Assembly (NCBI GenBank): GCA_963573305.1
Contig: OY754339.1
Location: forward strand, 10,959,941-11,023,940
Reading direction: 5' to 3'
Origin: Pyrrhosoma nymphula
Lineage: Eukaryota > Arthropoda > Insecta > Odonata > Coenagrionidae
Length of the DNA stretch: 64,000 nt
Under the pieces are notes generated by a model. It searched no databases and was not told the DNA's origin. It saw only the letters and a program-made list of their open reading frames with translations. Position numbers and translations under genes: made by a program. Below, piece after piece: positions 45,443-56,951 of this stretch; the first letter of the stretch is position 1, and each line of letters starts with the position of its first letter.

Positions 45443-47005
45443 ATGAACGCCGACGGGAGCAATCCCAGCACCACCGTCGAGGCATTCGCCTCTTCATCAA
45501 TTGAAATGGCAGACGCCGACATCGCAGTCGCTCACCCTTCAGGTGACGCAACTGAATCCGATGGCTTTTCTTATCCGCGTAAATGAGTACGAAATATTAC
45601 GCCTATTTTTCGGGAAAAGAAAAGACCATTCGTCACCTCTGCGGACGCATCAAAGAGGGTGAAGACTCTGTCTGCCGAACCCTTTTTGAAAAATCAATTC
45701 GAGGTCCTGACGGATAACTCGCCGACCACCACTGCTGCTGAAGGCAGCATTCCAAGCAATGATGACGCCACCACAATGGATGCGACACCGGCACCACCTG
45801 CGCCCTCTGAGTCCGCTCAGGCAAAATCGAAACCTCGTCCACCGCCTCTCGAGGTGTACGATATCGAGGATGTGAACGCCTTCCGCGCCCTCGTCCGAGG
45901 AAGCGTGAAGGATCAGACCTTCACCATTTCTTATGGTGAAACCATGGCCAGAGTCTATCTCAAAACCGAGGAGGACTTCTTGTCATTGAAGGCCGTTCTC
46001 GCGGCCGCCGATGCCCAAGTTTCTACTTGGGGTGTTGGTGAAGAAAGGACGACGTCCTTCCAGATTCGCGGTCTGTCACACCGCCACACAACCGACGACA
46101 TTACGGAGGATTTGAAGGATATGGGTATCCTGGTGCGCAGAGCCCGTCAAATTCTCAACGACGGACGCCCCTCAGGTGTCTTCGTCGTCGCCATCACGCC
46201 CACGGAGGACTGGACCATTGGCTCCATCAAACGCTTGAAGAACATAGCGAATCATCGCGTAACGATCCGCCTCCACAACTTCCGCGGACCGCAGATGTGC
46301 CACCGCTGCTGCGGGTTCTTCCATGGAAACTTCCATTGCTCCCGTCTTCCACGCTGCATGGAGTGCGCTGGGCACCATCTCACCAAGGAGTGCACCTCCA
46401 CGGTGAAGAAGTGCACCAATCGTGAGAAGGCGCATCCAGCGTACTCTCCCGAGTGCGCCAAGCGCATCGCAGCGAAGGCCGAGGAAAACAGCAAAAAATC
46501 AAAGACAGCGGCACAGACGCCTTCTACTCAAAAGAAGGTGCACAAGCAACCGGCGACACCACAACTGCAGGGGAAAACCGCACAACCAGCTGCACCACAA
46601 ATGCAGAGGGAGACCGCAAGTCTCGGCACGCAGAATGCATGGGGCCGTGGAAACGCCCCCCGCCAACAGCCAACTCAACGCACGACTCCGCGAAAACGCT
46701 TGGAAATTCCACAAGTGGAGCAATTTCCAGGTCTTCCAGAGCCTTCACCACTTCCTTCGGAGACCGCTGCGTCCGTTCGCATCCCAATGCGTGACGCGAA
46801 GCGACGCATACCTCCCAAGGAGCATCAACTCCGGGAACCGGAATCGCCATCGGCCCTTCTTGGGGCCCCAGCATCTTCCTTTGATCCTATTGCCACTCTC
46901 TTCACGAGATTGGCAAGCATCACTGCTGCTGTTCAGCAACAACTTCTTTCAGAAGTAATCAACACCCTTCCCTCTCTCCTAGCTCTCCATGGCGGACACC
47001 CCTAG
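45443..47005 (+). pseudogene. LINE ORF1 (gag-like), Jockey-like element 2, one stop
   Basis: An ATG at 45443 starts MNADGSNPSTTVEAFASSSI. The frame is interrupted by a TGA at 45584-45586 and then open to 47005. It contains NAFRALVRGSVKDQTFTISY, GVGEERTTSFQIRGLSHRH and knuckle sequence MCHRCCGFFHGNFHC, CMECAGHHLTKEC and CTNREKAHPAYSPEC. In the third knuckle an R replaces the second Cys, perhaps a mutation. The C-terminal part is rich in Q, P and T. The ORF1 stop overlaps the ORF2 ATG (46989). The element is homologous to ORF1 of element 3, from which it differs considerably. Confidence 0.8.
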
Positions 47006-49722
47006 ACGGAGACATCTCGCGTTCGCCTGTTGGAATGCAGGCGGCGCCATCTGGATGGTCTCCTGAGCTTCTCGCGTTCCTGGCTCGCCAGAAATGCGAC
47101 GTAGCACTTCTCCAGGAGACTCATCTCTCCCTCGGAAACCGCTGGACAGTACCAGGCTTCAAAGTCTTTCGTGACGACCGCGATAGACGAGGAGGTGGCA
47201 CTGCCATTCTCGTCGCCGATCATCTGGCCGCACAGCGCGTCTCTCTTCCTAATCTCACATCCATCGAGGCCACTGCCATTCTCCTACAGTGTGCGGAAGG
47301 ACCTCTCCGTCTCATCTCCGTCTACGCCCCCCCGAACCTCTCTCTCCTTCCCTCGGACCTGGATGCTGTCTTCGAGAGTGACACGCCGACGATCGCCGCC
47401 GGCGATTACAACGCCAAACATCCTGACTGGCACTCCAGGTTGCATACTCTCAGGGGCCGCATTATCCGACGTTGGACTTCAAACAACAATCTTGCAGTAA
47501 CAGCTCCTTCTACGGCCACGCACTTCTCCGAGAACGGCGCACCGGATGTACTGGACATCGCCGTACACAGGAGCATCGCATCGGTGTTGACGGCGCGAGC
47601 GCTGCACGCTCTGGACAGCGATCATCTTCCCGTCGTTTTCAGTCTCCGACGCCGGCCGGAAGCCCCTCCCCCGCGCGTCACGCGAGACTACCGCCAGGCC
47701 GACTGGCCCCTCTTCCGTGACCGGGTGACGGAAGGCTTCCGAGACTGGGAAATTCCAACTCCGCTGGATACGCCGGAAAACATCGATGCGACATGCTCCG
47801 CTGTGACTGCGATCGTCCGTGATGCGTTCGATGCCGCAGTTCCTTCCAAGGAGATACGAAGCTGGAACCATCTTGCCCTTCCTCCTCACATCCTGGCTGA
47901 CATCAGGGCGAAAAACCGTCTCCGTCGTCGCTTCCTAGCGACGCGATGCCAGGAGGACAAAGCCAGCATGACCACTGCTCGCCACGCAGTGCGTGACACC
48001 ATCGCCAAGCACCGCCAGTCTTGGGAGAAGAAGCTCTCTTCCCTCTCCTTGGAGGATGGCTCCATCTGGCGTATGGCACGCGCGCTTCGCGGTGCGAGCA
48101 GCGAGGAAGCGCCACTTCGTACTCCGAACGGCACGCTCCACTCGGCGGCGGACAAGGCTTCATCGATGGCGGCATACCTGGAAGACTCCTTCCAACCGGC
48201 ACCACCAGCACCTGATCTTCCAGATCCTCTCCTGACGCCTGTAACTCCACCTCGCGCTCCACTACGACCGCGAGCACTACATGAAGACGTTCCGGCTGTG
48301 AGCTCGCAGGACCTCTTCAGGGCCATTAAGCGACTCCGTGTGAGAAAGGCTCCAGGACCTGATGGCATCCCTAACGACGCCCTCCGACAGCTTCCGATCT
48401 CTCTGGCATCCTTTCTGATTCTCATCTTTCAGGCGTGCCTCTCCTTAGGACATTTTCCATCTCCGTGGAAGGAGGCTCGCGTCATAACCATCCCGAAACC
48501 AGGCAAACAACCAACGAAACCTGAGAACCTACGCCCGATCTCTCTCCTTGACGGCTTTGGGAAATTATTCGAGGACATCATTCTACACCATCTCAAAGCC
48601 GTCACCGAAGACCTCAACATCCTCCCAGCTCATCAGTTCGGCTTCCGGAGCGAGCATTCCACCACGCACCAAGTCGCGCACTTGCTGAACTTCGTCACGG
48701 AAGGCTTCAATCGTGGACATTCCACGGTTGGTGCCTTCTTCGATCTCAGCAAGGCGTTCGACCGTGTGTGGCACGAAGGCTTGCTCTGGAAGCTCTCATC
48801 ATTTGGATACTCTCAATGGCTCACAAACATCATTTCATCGTGGCTTCAGGATCGCCGCTTCCGGACGACATGGAAATCGGCGATCTCAGAAGAACGACGC
48901 ATCAGAGCAGGAGTTCCGCAGGGCAGCCTTCTCTCTCCGTTGCTCTTCAACATCTACGCGGCCGACATGCCGAATGATTTCAGGAGCAATGTCATCGCTG
49001 CGCTTTACGCCGACGACGCAGCATTGCTCGCGAGATCGTCTAAACAACAAATGGCATCACGTTATCTTCAACGAGCAACGGACGAGTTGATGGAGTGGTA
49101 CGGCGCCTGGAGACTCCTTGTCAACGAAAGCAAGACTCAGGCAATCGTCTTCTCCAAGGGACAGAAGGAACCCGGCGAAATCCTCGTCGGCGCAACGGAA
49201 GCACCTTGGAGAGACTATGTCGAATATCTCGGCATTATGCTTGACAGGCGTCTCAACATGCGCCGCCACGCCCTGAAACTCAAAGGCATCTGCGTTCATC
49301 GGAGAAACTCCATACTTCCAATGCTGTCGGAACCTCTTCCACTCTGCCGCCGCATTCATTCCGTAAACGCGATTCTCAGACCTGTATTAACTTACGCATC
49401 ACCAGCCTGGTACGGTCTCGCAGGAGTTCCCGCACGCAGCATTCTCGACGTAGAGGATCGGAAAAATTTCCGCGTCGCGCTACGTTTCAAACCACCAAAC
49501 GCGGCATTATGGGAGATTCTCAAAATGTCTCCTCTTCCCGCTGTCATTCAGAGACAGACTTCAACATTCTTCTCCACCACGGAAGCATCAACCCACGAAG
49601 AGATTCGCCATATCGGAGAAATGGAATTCTTTCCGTGGGACATCCACCCTCGGCCGTTGGCCGGCACTGGACGCCGGGAACACCAGCCGCCGTCGCGCGG
49701 TAAAGGCCGGAAGAGGCGGTGA
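46989..49722 (+). pseudogene. LINE ORF2 (endonuclease-RT), Jockey-like element 2, one frameshift
   Basis: ATG at 46989 gives MADTPRRRHLAFACWNAGGA, the endonuclease start. Comparison with element 3 shows a two-base deletion near 47045-47060. After this the frame (47035-49722) is open for 895 codons. The endonuclease shows ALLQETHLSL, RGGGTAILVA, AAGDYNAKHPDW and SDHLPVVFSL. RT shows FFDLSKAFDRVWHEGL (A), RAGVPQGSLLSPLLF (B), LYADDAALLA (C) and a C-terminal LRPVLTYASPAWYGL. There is no RNase H domain, as expected for Jockey. A single lesion makes this the least damaged Jockey copy here. It would nick target DNA and reverse-transcribe LINE RNA. Confidence 0.88.
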
Positions 49723-50107
49723 CGATTCCGGCGAATCACTCACTAAGCGTCTTCCCAAATAACGGAAGATGATTGGACGACACGTCCATGCTATCTGAGT
49801 ATACCACAACTGAAGAGCCCATTGAGAGCTGGACAGTTGCAAGTCTACGAATTATTCTCGTAGCAATTACCACTGTGTTCGTATTCGTTTCGATTTTTTT
49901 CGCTGGTAAAGCTACATTCACGCTTATTCGCCTCGATACCTCTGGTTTATTTTCACCACGTATACGTTTACGCACGATTTATCGTCCCTCGCTTCTTATT
50001 GGACTTTGATTAAACGGACTCAGACCACGGACGACGCCTCACGCATGGGCGTCGCCCCTATGTCGCTTCTCGGCGAGACTCAGCGCGCTGAGTGCTACGA
50101 AATAGAA
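49723..50107 (+). other. 3' UTR of LINE 2 and 5' UTR of LINE 3
   Basis: The two elements are head-to-tail. I see no poly(A) or simple-repeat tail that fixes the border, which lies around 49780-49860. The ORF 49773-50009 contains a hydrophobic run but overlaps UTR-like sequence. Confidence 0.4.
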
Positions 50108-51622
50108 ATGGATGCTTCTCAGGAGATGGACTCCACCTCCACTCCCGCTCCCTCCAATGCTGCGGAACACAGCCATACCTCGGGGGAAGGCTTTACTGTT
50201 GTGAGATCCGCAGGATCTCGCAGGACCACGCCCCTCTACACAAACGATGCCTCTCCCTTCCTCACACTGAAGGAAGCCAGCCTGAAACGGCGACGCGTGT
50301 CGGATGACACTTCTGAACCTATTATCACGGCCAACCGCTTCTCTGCGATTGCTCCGGAGGATACTCCGATTACTGCACTGTCAGAGGGCATGGAAGCGCA
50401 GGCTTCACCCGACGCTTCTTCCTCGCCAGCTCCGCCTAGCGTGACTGCTCAGAAAACTAAGAAAAATCGCCCACCGGCAATCGTCGTATACGTCAAGAGC
50501 GCCAAAGGTCTTCGCGATTTCGTGAAGGCGACCGTGAAGGACCAGGCCTTTACTCTTGCAAGCGGCGAAGGCCTCACGAGAGTGCAGGTGAAGACGGAGG
50601 GAGACTTCCGTGCACTTCGTTTGGCCCTAACAGGGGCCGACGCTCAATTCAACACTTGGGCTATTGGCGAGGAAAGAACTACAGCTTTTCAGATAAGAGG
50701 TCTCTCATCCCAGCATGAGCCGGATGATACCCTCCAGGATATGGGCATTGTCGCCCGGAAGATCCGCCAACTCCGTCAGGGGAAGGTGAAGATCGGCGTC
50801 TTTGTTGTGTCTATTGCGCCGAATGCGGAATGGACAATCGGCCGCATCAAGGGCATACGCTCGGTGGCAAACGCTCTGTGCTCCTTCCGTCTATACAGAC
50901 ACAAGGAGCCACAGATGTGCTACCGATGCAGCCGCTTTGACCACGGGTCAACCTGGTGCTGCGCCTTACCGCGTTGTTTCAAGTGTGCAGGAGATCACAC
51001 GGGAGCTGACTGCACGGCGGAAGGACCTTTGGGCGTTGTTGCAATTGCGGTGGAGCGCACATTGCGTGTTCCCGCGACTGCCCGAAGTTGCAGGCGAAGA
51101 TGGCTCTCCTGACGAAGGCTGCAGAGGCGAAAGCGTCGGGAAAGAAGACGCCTGCAGCTAAAGAGAAAAAGACGGCATCCAACACCTCCGACGCACCGCA
51201 CACCATCACTGGGAGTGCAAAACCCATGGAAGACGGGCGTTCAACGGCAGGGACCTGCCGGCCAACGGCCGACGATGCGCCCGCGTCTCCAAGTTCCTTC
51301 TCCCATGGATCCCGACACCTTTCCCGCTCTCTCCTCTCTTCCGCAGGCTACTGCCCTTCTGCAGGAAACCGCGGAATCAATCCAGGTTCCCCTGAGAGCT
51401 GTACAACAACTCCGCACCGCTGTCGCACACGCTTCAAGTCCCGGCACTAGCTCCACGGTCCCTACAAGGACCAAAAAGGAGACGGCACTCGCCGCGCTCT
51501 TTGCGCTCACCGAGTCTGCAGACTCAGATGCTGACCTTCTCAGCCACGCTCCAACAGCTTCCAACCATCCTGCAACAGCTTCATGGATAGACAACGGAAT
51601 GCAAGGAAGACGCTCTCTATAG
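50108..51622 (+). pseudogene. LINE ORF1 (gag-like), Jockey-like element 3, two frameshifts
   Basis: ATG at 50108 starts MDASQEMDSTSTPAPSNAAE. Conserved parts are VKDQAFTLASGEGLTRVQVK and AIGEERTTAFQIRGLSSQHE, as in element 2. The zinc knuckles are MCYRCSRFDHGSTWC, CFKCAGDHTGADC and, after a frameshift near 51030, CCNCGGAHIACSRDC. A second shift near 51230 leads to PDTFPALSSLPQATALLQET and a stop at 51620-51622. The ORF2 ATG at 51583 overlaps the end by about 40 bases. Confidence 0.78.
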
Positions 51623-53051
51623 CCTGCTGGAATGCAGGTGGTGCCGTGGTGCGGAAGACTCCGGAGCTTCTCGAATTTCTGTCTCGACAGAAATGCGAGA
51701 TAGCTTTGGTGCAGGAGACATGGCTGAGAAGCAACGCAAGGTGGACGGTACCGGGATACCAGGTCTTCCGGGATGATAGAAGCACTCATGGTGGAGGAAC
51801 GGCGATACTGGTGGCTGTCGGAATCACGGCGCAGATTTGTTTCCGCAGTTGGCAACCCTGGAGGCGACGGCGATCACGCTCGACTGCGTGGGAGGTTCAG
51901 CTCTACGGATCGTTTCCGCATACTCTCCACCGGGGAAGATTCTTCCTTCCCGGGACCTGGAAGCGATCTTCGGAGACGGCGTGCTGACAATCGCGGGGGG
52001 CGATTACAACGCGAAGCATCCTGACTGGTCGTCGCTCGTCGTGAGCTGGAAAGGACATCGCTTGCGGAATTGGACGCAGCAGAACGGAGTGACCGTCGTG
52101 GTGCCGTCCTCGCCGACGCACTACAGCAGCAGAGGCGTCGGCGACGTCCTCGACATCGCATTGCATCATCATCTGAGCAGCGTTCTTTCCGCAACGGTCA
52201 TTCCGGCTCTCGACAGGGATCATCTCCCGGTCATCTTTCGTCTCGGAAGCCGACCGATCATCGCCCCCGCCAGAGTCGTGCAGGATCTCTCACGCGCCGA
52301 CTGGGATGTCTACCGCCAAACGGTAACAGACAATCTACAGCCGTTTGCCCGAGAACCTTTCGTGTCTGCTGAGAAGATAGACCAGCAATGCGACGCCGTT
52401 ACGCGCGCCATCACCGCCGCCATGAAAGACGCCGTTCCGAAGAAAACCGTTCGCGCGTGGAACCACCTCCAGCTACCGCCAGAGATCGTGCGGAACATCC
52501 GGCGAAAGAATGCTCTACGGAAGATCTTCCAGGAAACGCGCTGCCCGGACGACAAATCACGTCTCAACACGGCGGAGCACCGTCTTCGGGAGGACATTGC
52601 GGCCTTCCGGGAGGAGTATTGGGAGAAGATCGCATCTCTTTCGACGGAGGATGGTTCACTCTGGCGGATGGCGAGGTCTCTTCGGCGCAATGGCACGGAA
52701 GAAACTCCGCCTCTCACCGCGAACGGTACCCTCTTTTCAGAAGGAGAAAAGGCGAATCACATGGCGGCGTATCTTTAGGCTTCTTTCACCACCGCACCGG
52801 CAGACCCAGGGACACCCGATCCACTCCAGGACGTACGGCTCCCGCGGACACCGAACATCGTCCTGGAGCGGGAGGAAGAGGTTCCGCGCGCATGCTCGCA
52901 GGACCTTGTTAGGGCCATGAAGCAGCTGAAACCGAAGAAGGCACCAGGACCCGACGGGATCGTCAACGAGGCGCTGCGGCACATTCCAGTGTCGTTGGCG
53001 CACGTTCTGTTGGCGATCTTTAACGCCTGCCTCCTGCTGGGACACTGCCCT
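51583..53051 (+). pseudogene. LINE ORF2 N-terminal part, Jockey-like element 3, split by LINE insertion
   Basis: MDRQRNARKTLSIACWNAGG begins the endonuclease, followed by IALVQETWL, GGGTAILVA, AGGDYNAKHPDW and DRDHLPVIFRL. A one-base frameshift lies near 51835 and a TAG at 52776-52778 replaces the Glu codon seen in element 2. The frame continues to KAPGPDGIVNEALRHIPVSL and ACLLLGHCP at 53051. There the I-clade LINE (53052-58710) is inserted. The remainder of the ORF resumes at 58711. Confidence 0.85.
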
Positions 53052-53075
53052 AGTAGTAGTAGGTTTAGTTTTAAT

Positions 53076-53106
53076 GGTGCGTCGACAGCTAAGGTCATTT
53101 TGCACC
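53076..53106 (-). other. Conserved 3' UTR hairpin of the I-clade LINE
   Basis: GGTGCGTCGAC...TCATTTTGCACC is nearly identical to 25141-25171 in the other I-clade copy although the rest of the 3' UTRs differ. GGTGC and GCACC can pair. It lies close to the tail and could be the RT recognition signal. Confidence 0.5.
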
Positions 53107-53183
53107 TTGTCATAAATAATTACATAAAAATCCCAATTTATGTACAAATATACTAAATGTGCACAACGTGTCTACTCAAATCA

Positions 53184-56100
53184 TTATAATTTATTTATCA
53201 ACTGAGTTTCCTTCAAGAACGCGAGAACACGCTCGATCATATTGGGGTCATCGCCTAGGACTTGCCCTAGGTTGTCCACCACATTGAGGTTTTCGCGCGC
53301 AGCACGATACACCTCACACTCCGTCAGAAGGTGTTTTACACTGAGGGGGGAGTCACACTCATCACAACGGGGGTGTATCTTCTCATCTGAGAAGAGATAT
53401 GAGTGGGTTAGGGCGGTGTGCCCTATTCTTACCCGTGTGATGGCAACTTCCTCCCTCCGAGTCCTCCCAGTTGAAGTGGGCCACACTGATGTGACGGCCT
53501 TGATTTCACGTAGTTTGTTCGAGCTTTGTTGATTCCATGTTTCATTCCACTGCTGAAGGCATAGGTTCCTTAGCCTTGTCTTCAGGTCTCCTACCGGTAC
53601 CAGAGGATCGGCAATGTTTGATTCTCGAAGTGCCTCTTTAGCGGCGGAGTCCGCTGTCTCGTTCCCTGTTATCCCCACATGCCCAGGAACCCACAAGAAC
53701 TCAATTCTAATTCCCTTTTTATCAAGGGATGTAAGGGCACATTGTATATCCTGGACAATGGGGTGCATCGGTGAGAAGCAGGAAATGGCTTGCAGTGCGC
53801 TCAATGAGTCGCTGCACACCAAGAAAGATGTATTATGCCGCTGAATCCCCTGTAGAGCCATCCTAATGGCGAGGAGTTCCGCAGTAAAAATACTGCACAT
53901 GGAATTCAACCTCACTCCGGTGATTCCGTGGTGCTGGGAAGAAATCGCACACGCACATGCTTCTTCCGACTTAGAGCCGTCTGTGTAGACGGGGATGAAG
54001 CCGGGGCGAGTGTTAATGATCTCCTGAAAATAGCTTTGGTATTCCATAGGAGAAGTGGAAGACTTAGAATATCTTTGTAAGCTTAAGTTACAGACTGGAT
54101 GTGGCACTTGCCATGGAGGTATTCTAAGGTATCCAACTGGGTTTAAGTCGGGTATCGAGACACCGCAGTCATCGTTAAAGGACCCGAATCGCACACTAAG
54201 CGGTTTGGTTGATCGTGCTCGTCTATCGTAAATATTTTTAAAACGAGGTTTAAAAACAATATTTAAACAAGGATGTTCCTTTGTAGATAAAATCTTTGCA
54301 ACATAGTTGCACATCAGTATGTTTCTCCGAACGTTCAGCGGAGGCTCTCCAGAATCCGTGTAGATACTCACAACTGGCGATGTGCGAAAAGCGCCTATTG
54401 CCAACCGGAGCCCAGCATTATGTACCGTTGACAACGGTCGTAAATATGATTCCCGAGCCGATGAATATACTACTGAACCGTAATCCAGTCTTGACCGTAC
54501 TAAGGCACGGTACAAAGAGATAAGAGTAGTTCGGTCTGCGCCCCATGTCGTATTGCATAAAAACCTTAAAATATTTAAACTTTTCAAACATCTGTCCTTT
54601 AAAAACCTAATATGTTCTCGCCAATTCAATCGGTAGTCTAAAATCATACCGAGGAACCTTATTTCTTGGACGTATGCAAGGTTTGTATTCCCCATACGTA
54701 AAGGCGGTGGGATGTGTATCCCTCGCAACCGGTGAAAATGGATACATTTGGTCTTCTCCGCCGAGAAACGAAAGCCATTGGTTTCAGACCAGGTTTTGAG
54801 CTTATTCAGGGTCAGCTGAATTTGTCTTGCGGCGCTGACTAGCTTGGGCGATCTGCAAAAGATCGCAAGATCGTCTACGAACAGAGACCCCATTACCGGT
54901 GCTTTGATATGCTCTGCCACATCATTAATCGCGATCGCAAACAGCGTTACGCTCAAAACGGATCCCTGTGGTACTCCGTTTTGCAAAGGGTAATATTCCG
55001 ACATATATTGCCCGATTCGAACTTTAAAACTGCGTTTGGTTAAAAAGTTTTTAATAAAAATGGGTAAGCATCCCCTAAAACCCCAATCATGCAAGACCTT
55101 TAAAATCTTCTGCCTCCAGACTCTGTCGTATGCCTTCTCCAGATCGAAGAAGACAGCAACGACATGTTGACGAAGAAGGAAGGCTTCTTGAATGAAATTG
55201 TCCGCACGAACCAAATGATCGGTGGTTGATCGGCCGCGTCTAAATCCGCATTGGATGCTGGAGAGGAGGGTTCGCCGCTCCAGGCACCAAACTAGCCGAC
55301 GATTAACCATTCGCTCCATTAGTTTGCATAGGCAGCTCGTAAGGGAGATGGGTCTGTAGCTATCTGGGTTCGATCTGTCCTTTCCTTGCTTAGGGATTGG
55401 TATGACCGCAGACTCCCTCCAGGACTGAGGAAAAGAGCCCTCCAACCATAACTGGTTGAAGGTTTGTAGGGTCTCCACCAAAGCTGCCTCCGGAAGGTTA
55501 CGGAGGAAGGCATTGTGGATCCTGTCTAGTCCTGGGGAGGTGTTCCGGGAGTCTGCAATAGCGGACGTCAGCTCCCAGTAGGAAAAGGGTTCGTTGTAAT
55601 CCGCAGGTACACGCGCCTCACGGAAGTTGATGCAGACCTTTTCCATCCGCTCTTTTACAGCTGCAAAGGCAGCATCATAGTTTTCATTGCTGGAGACCCT
55701 GGCAAGTTGTTTTCCGAAAGCTTCACATATATCCCGAGGGGATGTGACCACCCGGTCTCCAACCTTCAAACATGAGACGCTATGTCGCTGATCAGATCCT
55801 GATATGCACCTCACCTTAGTCCACACTTCAGCGATCGGTGTCCGGTGGTTTATGCTGGACACGTATTCCTTCCAGGATGTCCTTTTGGCCTCCCTCACGA
55901 CCTGTCGAGCTTTGGCTCGTAGGCGTCGGAAAGAGGCTAGATTTCTTGCTGTTGGGTATTTGTTAAAAATCCGCAACGCTCTCTTACGAAGTCTAATTGC
56001 ATTTGCGCAGTTCTCGTTCCACCAGGGCACGGGTGCTCGAGGAGCACGGCCAGATGTTTGAGGTACGCTGCACTTTGCCGCACTGACAATAGCATTCGAG

Positions 56101-56885
56101 AGTTTATCCATGTTGCATAAGGAATCACGTCTGCTGTCGTGCTTATAATAAAATTCACGTTTAAAATTTTTCCAATCGGCTCTTTGTAAAACCCAGTTCA
56201 CTGGTCTGTAAATATTTATGTTAAAATCTGAGTTTTTGTTGACAAAAATAGGAAAGTGATCGCTGCCACATAGATCGGCATGAACGGACAAAGTTAACTC
56301 GTTCATCAGATTGCTTGAGCTTATGCAAAGATCTATGGAGGAAAACTCCCCATTAAAACTGTTAAATCGGGTTTTTTCCCGGTTATTTAATAAATAAAGG
56401 TTAAAATCATTAATAAAATCTGATAAAATCCGTCCTCTTCTGTTGTACTGCGTATTTGGGCTTCCCCATAGGGAGTCATGGGCATTAAAATCGCCCAAAA
56501 GGATGAAAGGACTGGGCAGCTGTCGTACTAGAGCTTCGAGGTTGCATCGAGTTACTGGTGCACCCTCAGGAAGGTATACATTACACAACGTTATTCTATT
56601 AGGCGTGTTAACAACCACCGCTACCGCCTGGAACGGTGTTTGCAGTTGGATACGGGAGGTGTATATGGTCTCGCGTATCGCCACTGCAACTCCACCTTGG
56701 GCTCGTTGCCCACTGGTGTCGTCAAATCTAAATACTGTGTATCCCTTTAAAACACTATTGTCTTTGCCTTTAAAATGGGTCTCCTGTAGACAAATACAGG
56801 AGGGTCTAAAATCTCGTATTAAAACATCTATCTCCTCCTTATGCCGATAAAAACCGTTGCAGTTCCACTGCAAGATAAAAACCAT
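53184..56885 (-). CDS. I-clade LINE ORF2: endonuclease, reverse transcriptase, RNase H
   Basis: The frame is open for about 1233 codons from the ATG at 56885 (MVFILQWNCNGFYRHKEEID). The open frame extends further upstream but without ATG. The endonuclease shows CLQETHFKG, GGVAVAIRE, LGDFNAHDSLWG and CGSDHFPIF. RT has FFDLEKAYDRVW (A), NGVPQGSVLSVTLF (B) and SLFVDDLAIF (C, with VDD rather than the commoner ADD). RNase H has IPVYTDGSKSEE (Asp), IFTAELLAIRM (Glu), VCSDSLSALQA (Asp) and GHVGITGNETADSAAKEA (His, Asp). The end is a CDECDSPLSVKHLLTEC zinc-knuckle-like motif. RNase H plus APE endonuclease places it in the I superfamily. ORF1 lies just upstream, and the gap between ORFs is short (about 65 bases). 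Confidence 0.93.
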   Translation of the reverse strand: MVFILQWNCNGFYRHKEEIDVLIRDFRPSCICLQETHFKGKDNSVLKGYTVFRFDDTSGQRAQGGVAVAIRETIYTSRIQLQTPFQAVAVVVNTPNRITLCNVYLPEGAPVTRCNLEALVRQLPSPFILLGDFNAHDSLWGSPNTQYNRRGRILSDFINDFNLYLLNNREKTRFNSFNGEFSSIDLCISSSNLMNELTLSVHADLCGSDHFPIFVNKNSDFNINIYRPVNWVLQRADWKNFKREFYYKHDSRRDSLCNMDKLSNAIVSAAKCSVPQTSGRAPRAPVPWWNENCANAIRLRKRALRIFNKYPTARNLASFRRLRAKARQVVREAKRTSWKEYVSSINHRTPIAEVWTKVRCISGSDQRHSVSCLKVGDRVVTSPRDICEAFGKQLARVSSNENYDAAFAAVKERMEKVCINFREARVPADYNEPFSYWELTSAIADSRNTSPGLDRIHNAFLRNLPEAALVETLQTFNQLWLEGSFPQSWRESAVIPIPKQGKDRSNPDSYRPISLTSCLCKLMERMVNRRLVWCLERRTLLSSIQCGFRRGRSTTDHLVRADNFIQEAFLLRQHVVAVFFDLEKAYDRVWRQKILKVLHDWGFRGCLPIFIKNFLTKRSFKVRIGQYMSEYYPLQNGVPQGSVLSVTLFAIAINDVAEHIKAPVMGSLFVDDLAIFCRSPKLVSAARQIQLTLNKLKTWSETNGFRFSAEKTKCIHFHRLRGIHIPPPLRMGNTNLAYVQEIRFLGMILDYRLNWREHIRFLKDRCLKSLNILRFLCNTTWGADRTTLISLYRALVRSRLDYGSVVYSSARESYLRPLSTVHNAGLRLAIGAFRTSPVVSIYTDSGEPPLNVRRNILMCNYVAKILSTKEHPCLNIVFKPRFKNIYDRRARSTKPLSVRFGSFNDDCGVSIPDLNPVGYLRIPPWQVPHPVCNLSLQRYSKSSTSPMEYQSYFQEIINTRPGFIPVYTDGSKSEEACACAISSQHHGITGVRLNSMCSIFTAELLAIRMALQGIQRHNTSFLVCSDSLSALQAISCFSPMHPIVQDIQCALTSLDKKGIRIEFLWVPGHVGITGNETADSAAKEALRESNIADPLVPVGDLKTRLRNLCLQQWNETWNQQSSNKLREIKAVTSVWPTSTGRTRREEVAITRVRIGHTALTHSYLFSDEKIHPRCDECDSPLSVKHLLTECEVYRAARENLNVVDNLGQVLGDDPNMIERVLAFLKETQLINKL

Positions 56886-56951
56886 TAATAAATTAAATAA
56901 ATAGATAATAATTAAAAGAATATGAGTTAAAAGCAAGTAGTCCAACTCCGT

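Noticed and set aside
47479..48425. Long open frames on the minus strand
   Set aside because: They are antisense to the endonuclease-RT ORF and reflect its GC-rich codon pattern.
49773..50009. Small protein with a hydrophobic segment
   Set aside because: It lies at the LINE 2/LINE 3 border in UTR-like sequence and has no similarity to its neighbours.
53242..53844. Plus-strand open frames
   Set aside because: They are antisense to the RNase H and C-terminal part of the I-clade ORF2.
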